DNA of 64,000 nt from Sphagnum compactum (Eukaryota; Bryophyta; Sphagnopsida; Sphagnales). This document shows positions 54,860-64,000 of this stretch, in pieces. The notes under the pieces were generated by a model. It was not told where the DNA came from. It saw only the letters and a list, made by a program, of their open reading frames with translations, and did no database searches. Both the position numbers and the translations under genes were made by a program. How positions within the stretch are numbered: position 1 is the first letter of the stretch; every line of letters begins with the position of its first letter. The stretch is taken from NCBI GenBank assembly GCA_965153455.1, contig OZ234500.1, positions 5,704,001 to 5,768,000 of the forward strand, given 5' to 3'.

Positions 54860-56549
54860 CTAATTTGCATACAATTTCAGCTGAGATTTCATTCAAATGG
54901 AACTTAATTTCCACATAATCAACTCATTTATTTCATCATTTCATTAGTAGTTCAAAGCCCAAGATTATAGAGGGTGTTATTCAGTAAGGTTGTGTGTAGG
55001 TGTGGAAAAAAAATGTTATGGCCAATTGTTAGATTTGGTGGTTTGAATTTGTTTTTAAAAGTATCTTTGGTGAACTAATGGTTAAATGTGTAATACACAA
55101 TGGTAGGTTTGCAAGAATTTGAAAGGACCAATGGAAATGGTAGAAAATGTATCATTATTTTCAATGTTCAACATAAGAAGGTTGTGTATAGGTTTGAAGA
55201 TTTTCTTTTTAGGCCAATGGGATTGTTAATTCAATGTGCAATACTATTTAAGCTTCATGTTGCTATGCACTACCAATGACAATAGTATGCTATTGTAGAT
55301 GTATTGTCAAGGAGGTGTTGTCTAATGCCTTGGGTGAAATAGTAATGAGCACACACATTACCACATGGTAGAAATCACAAATATTAAAAAGTTACTTTTA
55401 GTCATTATATATTTGTCCCATGCATTTAAAGGCACAAAAGTTTAAAATAAAATCAATATTCACAAAGAAACCAAAAAAATTATTACACCATACTTGAAAA
55501 TAAATCAACAATGAATTAATATGAAAATTTACCTTTGGGAAATGCTCTCAAAACAAGTTTTTCCTTCTTTCCAAACATTGTGAGAAAATAGGTGTTTTGC
55601 AAATAGGCTTGCAATTAGGTTTTAGTTGTAATTTTGAGTTTTAATGAACACTTGCAACTCAACATAATTTTTATAGTTCGAATGTTATCATATGAATTGC
55701 AAAAAGTGCAATGGCACAATTCACTATATATGAAATTGCATACATATGTAACTCGTGCAACTATGTTGCAATTAAATCATTACAACTATTATGTCATTAC
55801 ATTGCCATGCCATTATGTTGTAATTACTATGCCATTACCTTGCAATTACTGTGCAATTACATAGGTAATGATGTGCTAAAAAATCATTAATGGACACATG
55901 GTAATTTTGAATTTATTTCAATATTTAATATTTTATTGATGAAATTTATATCATTCAACTTAGGGCTAATAAAAAGTTGACATGTGACGTTTAGGTCAAT
56001 AGGTAGGTAGGTCTAAGGTAGTGACTACTTACATATCTTAGGTTGGGTAGGTAAGTAGTTAAGCTTAAGTAGATAGGTAGGTAGGTTAGTTGGGATTATT
56101 TTATTTTATTTGGTTTAACCTTCATGGCCAAGCCTTTTTTTATTGGTTTATTCCAAATGTCACTTTTTAATAACACTTTTGCAGGTCTAGTTGCCCCATA
56201 GACTCTTAATGAAACATAGTGACAAGACTAGCACGGAAGTGACAATGTGAGGAAGACACAATGAAGTCAAGCACATGAAAGTGTGTTACCAAAGGCACAA
56301 AGATCAATGGTCACCTAGAATAAACATTGGGAATGGATGGAAATGATTCAAGACAACTAATGAGTTGAATGTAAGGGACCATCTTTCACTAAAAGTAGTT
56401 GTAACAATGAAAATTTGTAATGAGTTCTTGCATTTTGAAGGATATTAAGTTGAATGATAATTTATTTACAATTTTTTTTCAAATCTGATTTAACACCACA
56501 ATGTGCATGAAAATGGATTTAAAAAAATCATGGTTTTTTAATATTTGAT
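54860..56549. other. AT-rich DNA with an AGGT block and ATTAC-rich stretch
   Basis: At 55780-55870 words like TTGCAATTACTGTGCAATTA recur. A similar style occurs, inverted, in the hAT element at 29.7 kb. AGGTAGGTAGG words cluster at 55990-56100, like the block inside that element. No gene. Confidence 0.45.
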
Positions 56550-56860
56550 TGACAGTCTTCTTTTTCTTCCTGGCATCCCCCACTTTCCACAACAATGGAG
56601 GAAGACGGGACGGCCGGACACCACCGCAAGAAGACAGTCTTCTTCTTCTTCCTGGCATCCCCCACTTTCCACAACAATGGAGGAAGACGAGACGGCCGGA
56701 CACCACCGCAAGAGGACAACCATGCAGAGCTGCATGCTGCTGCCATTCGTCCTCCTCTTCCATCATCTTCTTCTTTCGGGATGAAAAACTTGGATGGATG
56801 GAAGACGAAACAGATGGATGGAAAGGACGACCGAACACCACCGCAAGAGGACAAAACCAA
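56550..56860. repeat. 84-bp tandem duplication plus partial third copy
   Basis: GGCATCCCCCACTTTCCACA begins at about 56572 and 56656. Each copy continues with ACAATGGAGGAAGACG, GACGGCCGGACACCACCGCA and AGAAGACA or AGAGGACA. A partial third copy (CCGAACACCACCGCAAGAGG) lies at about 56830. This GC-rich island in AT-rich DNA gives open frames of up to 120 codons on both strands because it has no in-phase stops. I do not accept them as proteins. Confidence 0.88.
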
Positions 56861-56987
56861 GAATATTATATATATTAGATACATGAATGACTATACTATG
56901 GCCCACAAACATATCAATCAAGCTACAACAGCCTCTGACTAATGATATTATTATATGTTCAAGCATATGCCTGGATATGCACTAGAA

Positions 56988-57320
56988 TCTTTTTCCTAAT
57001 ATTGCCAATGAACACGTTTTGGCATCCTTACAAGTCACAGTATGGGCTAGCAGGGAATCAAAACAAATTATGGCTGCAGTGGTACCATCAAATTTTTTTG
57101 AAAAAAAATCGTCATGAAAAAACCTCACGTATTATATATATCCATAAAGGCAGCCTGACATTCACAGGGTGTCCCATACCCTGTTTTTATTTTGATACTG
57201 AGTTCCTACTTGTCCTTAAAGTCAGTCTGACTGTGTGGGCCATCTTTTTCCTAAGATTGCCAATGAGCACACATTTTGACATCCTTACAAGTCACAGTAT
57301 GGGCTAGCAAAAACAGATTT
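56988..57320. repeat. Direct repeat of about 75 bp, copies about 255 bp apart
   Basis: CTTTTTCCTAA(T/G)ATTGCCAATGA and CATCCTTACAAGTCACAGTA followed by TGGGCTAGCA occur at about 56989-57050 and 57245-57310. Both fall in one 121-codon + strand open frame (56942-57307), whose two halves therefore resemble each other. No known family. Confidence 0.8.
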
Positions 57321-60260
57321 GGACTGCCAATACAGTAAAAGACAGGGTGAAACGCAGGAATGCACCAAAATCGATGCATTTCTCAGTTTCGTCCTGTCTT
57401 TATTTCCTTTGTGTTGTCTTCATCCTGTACCCTTGACAGGGCCCTGTATTTTCAACAAACACAGGGTACTTATCCCCTGAAATCGACACTTTACAGATAC
57501 ATATCTACATTGTAAAAACAAACACTTTGTAAGAAGCTATCTGGACTGAAAGCAGCCATAACATACATGCCAGGACCTGAGGGTTAATGTGAGGATCTGA
57601 ATTGAAAGTAGCTATGCTAGGATTATCCCCCTCCTAAACTCTGTAGCCTACTTATGTTAGTCCACCTGCAGTTTCACATGTCCTGTTTTCATTTGAACTT
57701 TTTTTTCCATCTCCATTTTTGGCAAAACTTGAGTCCAGTGTCTTCAGTTTGGATGCTTTATGGCTAACTCCACTCTGTTAAAAAGGATTTGCAACGAAGT
57801 TTGGGGTTATTGTTCAGGTTCCAGTAAGAGGCTGCTTTTGCATGTCAATTCTATCAAGTGGCAGGTCCATGTCCAATTCTGATTCCAGGTTTTCAAAAAT
57901 CAAGCACTTGTGGATTAACCATTAATCAAGAACTGATCTTAGAACTAGACTCAAAACCAGCCAACACTGGTTAATAGGATGCACGCAACAAAATACGTTA
58001 ACAGTTTCATAGGTGAACTATGGACATTGCATGTTTTAGGGTGTAAGGGCTTGTGTATGTTGGATGATTGACTTTTCCTCAATGATTTGTATACTACATA
58101 TTACATTATACAAAATTGAAATTATATAATTATATTTCAGCCTTAAATCTTAACCCCTAAGTTCTCAAGGGGTCCTGAAAGTAAAAAGGGAGTTTTAAAA
58201 AAATTTATTGAACTGTCACATTCCCTAAAACTCAAATATTTCTAGAGCGTGATGATTCAACCAGAAGAAATTTAGTTCTATTAGCATAAACAAAGCTCAC
58301 TCAAAATTTTCAGCCATTTATGCGAAACTCGAAAAAAGATTATAACATTTAAAGTTGAATAGGGGCATGTTTGACTATGAAAAAAATAACAAAAATTGTA
58401 GTTTGACTAATGCAATAATTAAGAAAAGAATTTTCTTGGTTGCACTACTACCCATTCCAATACAATCATGTTGTTAGATATCATTTCTCAAAGTTTCAAA
58501 CATAATAAAAAGCATATGAGAAATTGTAGTCTTTGTCATCTATGTTGAGGTGTTAACAATATACAAAAATGTAAATAATCTTATTTTCATGTAAATAAAA
58601 TTCTTCCAAATTTTTAACAATGAATTTAAATTGGTTCATTCACAATTGGGTTCCAAAAAGGAGTGTTTAATTGAAAAAAATAAAATTTAACGATTTTAGT
58701 TTTTCATAGTGTTTAGTTTATTAGAACTATGGTGTATTATTGTGTTCCTACTATTAGAACATTGAAAAAAAAAGCTTTAAAAGAATGAAATAATTAATGG
58801 ATGTTATATAAAGGTCTTTTGAATCTTCAATTATTTTACGATGAATTGTCCATATTATAGTTTTTTATGAATGAATGCATAAAATGATACAATTTAATTT
58901 AAATTTTTTTCAAGAGAACCATGTTTCCTTTTATGTAACTACATTTTCATTAGGTCAATTTGATGAAAAAATAAATCATATGAAAATAAAAAAGTTTTGA
59001 AATGTTGAGATAGAAGGGTAAAAAGGAAATGATTCTTTTATTAAATCGTTTGGGTAGGGCTTTTATTTATTAGGTTCAAAATTTTAAACTTTGGATGTAA
59101 ATCACATATGTGAAAAATAATCATGCAAAAAAAACATGTTTAATTAAATTTTTTAATTCATTTTACTATTTTTTCATTTTACTTGTAAACCAAAACTATT
59201 ATATATACACGTGAAAAATCACCACTATTAAATGCATTATCTTATTTTAAACTATTCAAATTTTCTTGCTTAAATGTTTTTCATGTAAATAGTATGTGTA
59301 AAAAGTAGCTGTAAGGAAATCCTGAAACCCTTTTTACCTTAAAACCATGAATGGATACATAGAGGCAAAAAAAAAGGAGGAATCAAATGTACCAAATTTC
59401 ACATCATTAAAAACAGGAATGTAGCAAGAGATGCAATTTGTACTTTAAATGAGGCTTGACAACCCAAAAGTAATGACCAATAAGGCAGCATGAAAAAGAA
59501 TAAACAGGCAACTTGCAAAAAGAGGGACTATCAGGCCCTTTTTCAATGGAAAATAGACTTATTGAAAACAAATTCCAAGGCACATAACAATGTCCCCACA
59601 TTGTGGGCAACTAAAGTAGATCCTGTTCCACAAACCACACAAGCATCAGCTTCACCCCTAAGATGGAATGAACTTGGGTAGAACATGGAATGCAACTGCT
59701 CACATCAGTTCTTTGATGTGTCTGAGTTTCACACTCCTTGCCAAACAGTGCTTTGGATGTGCCCACTCTTTGATGTAGTAATTTGCTAGCTAGATGTGCC
59801 GGAAGATCGATCACTATTTTTTGATAGTTTTTTTTTTGTGCGCATGGCCATGCATTCATGTGTTATTATTGGCTGCAAAATTGGGGCTAAATGGATATGT
59901 GAGAGTCATATGCTTACTTTGAGGTCACTTTTGTAATAGTTTTGTGGGTAGGCCAGTGTGGACCAACTTTTTGTGTTTTAGTTTGGTGCCCATATTTGGA
60001 GATTTTTTTAGTTGTTCATTTTCTTGGGCAGCATCTTATTGGCTGACACACAAGGCCATGAATAGAAACATAGACATCGTAGAGATTTCTTCTTGCTTTG
60101 ACAATGAAATAAGTTAGGGTAAAGCCCCCTTAATAGCAAATTCATTAAGGAACCTAGGCATGTGACATAATATGTCTTATTTAGAACCTTTGTTTCGGAT
60201 GAAAAAGACAGTGAAAAATGTACATCGACCCATTTTGGGCCACTTGAGCGCTTGAAGGTT
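57321..60260. other. Intergenic DNA with an orphan hAT-like right end
   Basis: At 57949-57969 the sequence ends in CCAACACTG. Its reverse complement (CAGTGTTGGCTGGTTTTGAG) matches the hAT family ends in this window. No matching left end or duplicate of the flanking GTTAATAG was found upstream. The rest is AT-rich without genes. Confidence 0.4.
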
Positions 60261-60261
60261 A

Positions 60262-60560
60262 ATAGATACTAGAGTTATCCTGTTGGGCCTGAGTTTCACC
60301 CCTCATTTGATGCTTCATCCCCTCCTGGCTGTTGTCTGCAAAGTCATGTAATTTTATTAAATAAAGGTATGAAATACAGAGACTCAGGATTAAATGCACG
60401 AGGCGTGAAAACATTTATAGCTACAGTACACATATCAGCAGCAGTGATTGGTTGAAGTCGTTAAGGAAAAGAAAGGACAGGGCAAACTCAGTTTAGCACC
60501 AAATTTGCTGCTAAACTGAGTTTCATGCCCCCCTTGAAGCCCAATGCACTTTTTTTTCCC
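60262..60560. repeat. Left copy of a 3.5-kb-spaced direct repeat
   Basis: It shares, in order, TTGGGCCT.......TTTCACC(C), TTTTATTAAAT, GGTATGAAA, TTTAATGCAC(A/G)AGG, GCAGCAGTG and ACTCAGTTT(A/G)GCACCAAA with 63742-64000. It also holds a perfect 15-bp inverted repeat, AAACTCAGTTTAGCA (60484-60498) and TGCTAAACTGAGTTT (60509-60523). It could be an LTR or a dispersed non-LTR repeat. Confidence 0.65.
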
Positions 60561-63500
60561 TGTTTTTGGAAATCCCATCCCCTATGTGACCAAACAGGGG
60601 GTTCCAGTGCCGTCTTTTCCTGACTTTGCCCATAACTTTACTATATCATGGTTTAACTGAAATCTGGCTTGTGTAATTTGGGAAATTTTTAAAACTCAAA
60701 TTGTGCATCAACTATTTCAAATGGTCACAATGACTTTTGTACCCTTCTTATCTTTTAGTCATCCTTATCTGAAATTCATCAACTTCGTACAACTACATTT
60801 CTTGGTTGTCACAACTTTACAAAAGGTGCTGGAAGACAAAGAAATAGGTCTTACATTCCAATTGCATGGGCAATACTTTCAAAGGTCAATAAGGCACTTG
60901 TGGAGTTGATTTCCAAGTGCAATGAAACTTTGAAAATGAATCGTTCTCTTTTCAATAGCAGCTCATGGCCTTCTTCAACCACTAGCAAAAGCACATCTCC
61001 ATCAATTCCGACTAGTGAACATTGGTGGAACGACAAATGACTTCAACAAATTTTTAGAATACTTGAAGTAACATCTCTCATTTAAAGTGTATTCGTTAGT
61101 ATGTTATTTGATTCTCACCAAACAATTTTCATTTCATACACTAATTTCCTGACAATGTATGAGTGGGATAATGTTAATAGTTAATACCAGTGTTGGCGAG
61201 TGTGTTTTTTGGGGTCTGTGTATATGTTTACATATTATATGTTAATAACAATGTTGGCTAGTGTTCTTTTTTGGGGGGCAACTTTTTGCAAGTCTTCAAC
61301 CTGAAAAATATGATTTCAACAGCCTGAAAGAAATTTGGTGAAAAAATGAACCTAATTGACCATATTTCAAAATATATATATTTGGAATTGCCAGATATCT
61401 ACAACAAGTTCCATCAAGTAGCAAAAATATAAAAGGATTCTTAAATTTATATACTTTCACACCTGGCCTATAGCCAAAATTGGCTAAATATTCTTGTGGA
61501 TGATCATCAATCTGGCTACATCACAAATTTGAGGAAAAAATAATAATAACCCTGATATTGGTCGATTCTTACCTATTTCAGAACTGACAGGGAAGTGCAT
61601 TGTTTATTATTATTTTGGTACACCAAACATGGTATCAACAATAAAAAAATTCCAATTTTTCAAACTCATCTATCAATTTACCTATCAAAATAATACCCCC
61701 AATTATCAACTACCCTAGTTTTTTGGCGATACCCACATATTATGCATTAGGGTCTGTTTTCAAATACCCACTTCATATATTGCGCAGGTAGGTTTTAAAG
61801 TCTAGGTAATTTCTGTTTTTTCTTTTTTTTCTTTTGTGTGTCTACGTTCTTCTTCGGATTCTTCTGGCCACCATGTTTACACATTCATCCAATGCACGGA
61901 TGATTGACAAACACATACACTTGCAAATCAAAACAAACAACTCTTTGCTGCACACCAAGAGCTTCAGTCACTAGGAATGACTTGCTTATTCATGTAAGTG
62001 TCTAGTCAATTTCAGACATGTGGCAAATCTATATCAATCAAGCCAAAGTGGAGCCGAATGTGATCACTGGAAAATTTCTCTAATTCAAGAGTCAAAGGCA
62101 GAGAAGGTAGAACAATGACTTTGCCAACAGTGCATAAATATTTGACCTAATTTTCGCATTTGTATTTAAAGGAAGATCTTAGTATAAACTTCTTCCTAGC
62201 CTGCCAGGGATTTTATTAGCCTTTGTTATGGGAATTGGAATTTAAAATGGAGGACATCTCAAACTGTAATCAATTTTTCACGTAATGCCAATATTGGTAT
62301 GAACCATACTTTCTGGTATTGTTCCTGTCCCTATACATATTCATACCATTATCAAGCAATTAGAAATTAGGTTATACTCATACCATACTGACTAGTGTGG
62401 CCTGTGCCATCGGCCTGAAGTGTGAACCAACTACAAAATAGGGAAACTCAACATGTGAACATTGTTTTGCAATGTATGTATCGATTTTTGGAACAGCCAA
62501 ATATGAAAGAAAATCATCCTTGAATTGAATGTTAAGCCTTCAAATGTTACCACGTTGTCAACTGACTTTTCCTTCCAAAACCTGATTTTTTGGAATTTAT
62601 TTGAATTTTTAGTGGCAGAAATCACTTTAAAATCAATATCTCCCACATTCTGAATCCAAATCTTATCAAATAAATTCCATTAAATCCTGCTCATCAAGAT
62701 CTTTCCAAGACACCAAAGGCACATCCCAATTCCTCCAAAAAATTTAGCTACAATTTACTTTAATTTTCAGTGAATAAATCATTCAATATTCAAGAACTTC
62801 TACATTGCAAGTCCAAACGGCATGAAACCAAGCTGATGCACCCACCCTCCTCGAGAGCTTTCCAAAGAGACCAAGAACACAATCTGAAGCATCCGGTTAG
62901 ATGGGATCTCATGGGTGCAAACAAAACAAACAAAACTACCTTACTTCATAGATAGATAACTGAAGATGAGATTTTGTTTAACACTTATATCAATTTGCTA
63001 TTAGTTTTTGCCACAATGGTATATGATAAATCATATACTTGCACAACACTAGTCTAGACTCTAGACCCTCTTTAAATTATGGCTAATAAAAGGTACATCA
63101 TAGATTATTTTATGACCACATTTTGGAGTCACTTGGAGGTGGCTCCATGACTTGGTCAATAAAACTAGTCCAAACGAGAAGGGAATCACCAACAGTTCAT
63201 CGGTTAAAGATTTTTGAGGCTTCCTTCTGGGAAGTATTGGTAGTGGGGGTTGGGGGCAAAGTTCATGTAAGAAAAGACAAGTGTTGTTAGAAGGCCTACA
63301 GGGCAAGGGTTTTTAAGGGATGCCGATGTTTGTGGGATTGTTTGAATGCCGATCTTGAAGGCATACCAGAGAGTAGTCCTATTGCATGCAGGCAATAAAA
63401 GAGAAACTCTAAGCTTATACACCACACATTTGTCTTTCTCTTGTTTGCATTTGGGGTCTTATTATGAAACCCTGGCAAGCTCCATAAAACATAGCACCCA

Positions 63501-63729
63501 GCAAAGGGGGAAGGGAAGAACACAAAGGGAGGACCCAAGTCCAAACCTAAAGCTCAAAAATCCAAAGAGAGTCAAAAAGGGGCCAAAGGAACAAAGGTCT
63601 TATTCCTTTACTTTTGTTCTTCTCACAATGATGAAACCCTGCCAAACTTTTTTCATAATTGTTATGGGTGCTAGTGGATTGTCTTAAGCGGTTACTTCCT
63701 AAATACAAGAAAGGCTGAGAGTTAATAGA
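60561..63729. other. DNA between the two direct repeats, no gag/pol seen
   Basis: Open frames are at most 82 codons and no protease, reverse transcriptase or integrase motif is readable. CAGTGTTGGCGAG at 61188 is a possible orphan hAT-like left end. A related phrase (CAATGTTGGCTAG) follows about 60 bp later. Confidence 0.4.
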
Positions 63730-64000
63730 GTTTTCCTTAAAGTAATCCTGTCTTCACCCTGTCTTTGGGCCTCTTTTCACCCCCTATCCCCTCTTTGAGT
63801 GAGGTATGCAAAGCAAGGAAGTTTTATTAAATCTGGGTATGAAAACTGAAACTCAGCATTTAATGCACAAGGTTCAAGGTAATTATAGTAGTTGTACATG
63901 CAGGAGCAGTGAAATATATGTAGCAGCAGTGGAGGCCCTCAGGAAAAAGGAAATACGGGGTCAAAAGAGGATGAAACTCAGTTTGGCACCAAAAGTGCTG
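63730..64000. repeat. Right copy of the direct repeat, cut by the window end
   Basis: The match to 60262-60505 begins with GTTAATAGA at 63721 and runs to the last base, where CTCAGTTTGGCACCAAA is present but the second arm of the hairpin is not yet reached. The repeat is therefore longer than what is visible. Confidence 0.65.

Noticed and set aside
56479-56942. Six overlapping open frames up to 120 codons
   Set aside because: All come from the GC-rich 84-bp duplication and repeat the same peptide in each frame.

Overview
This is a window of plant nuclear DNA. Both supported genes have many GT-AG introns, both encode proteins typical of land plants, and about three quarters of the window is AT-rich, repeat-filled intergenic DNA. 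The transposon types (hAT-like, Helitron-like, long inverted-repeat elements) and the low gene density point to a medium or large plant genome. The sequence does not settle the lineage: I cannot separate a fern, lycophyte, bryophyte, gymnosperm or early angiosperm from these two genes alone.

Left end (1-9053, minus strand): a nearly complete PRP28/RH21-type DEAD-box spliceosomal helicase gene. I could place 23 exons; all splice phases agree, and the last coding exon lies beyond base 1. Its leader and upstream region (9054-12990) hold a 47-bp duplication, a 52-bp tandem repeat and a long, decayed array of related units.

13989-17922 (minus strand): a complete six-exon gene for a class-3 lipase of the oil-body lipase (OBL1) type, with a full Ser-Asp-His triad. 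Its first intron begins inside an 85-bp minisatellite whose unit copies the exon 1/intron 1 boundary, so the intron carries a series of spare 5' splice sites.

18.2-27.5 kb: no convincing gene. It holds a duplicated exon-like block with donor-like ends, a tandem array of hairpin-forming repeats, about 2.7 kb of very AT-rich DNA, and a 62-bp minisatellite built on AGGT.

27.5-41.5 kb: a nest of transposons. Three hAT-like elements (3.1 kb, 369 bp and 839 bp) share CAGTGTTG-type ends, each with an exact 8-bp target duplication. A 2.96-kb element with inverted arms of about 0.6 kb carries a 269-bp Helitron-like insertion in one arm only, so the other arm serves as the empty-site control. Copies of a further repeat module that includes an AGGT-rich block lie beside them.

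41.5-64 kb: no gene recognised. It holds a probable tRNA-derived SINE, several short tandem duplications, strong hairpins, and a direct repeat of at least 240 bp, about 3.5 kb apart, whose right copy runs off the window.

The two genes are not functionally linked: one acts in pre-mRNA splicing, the other in storage-lipid breakdown.
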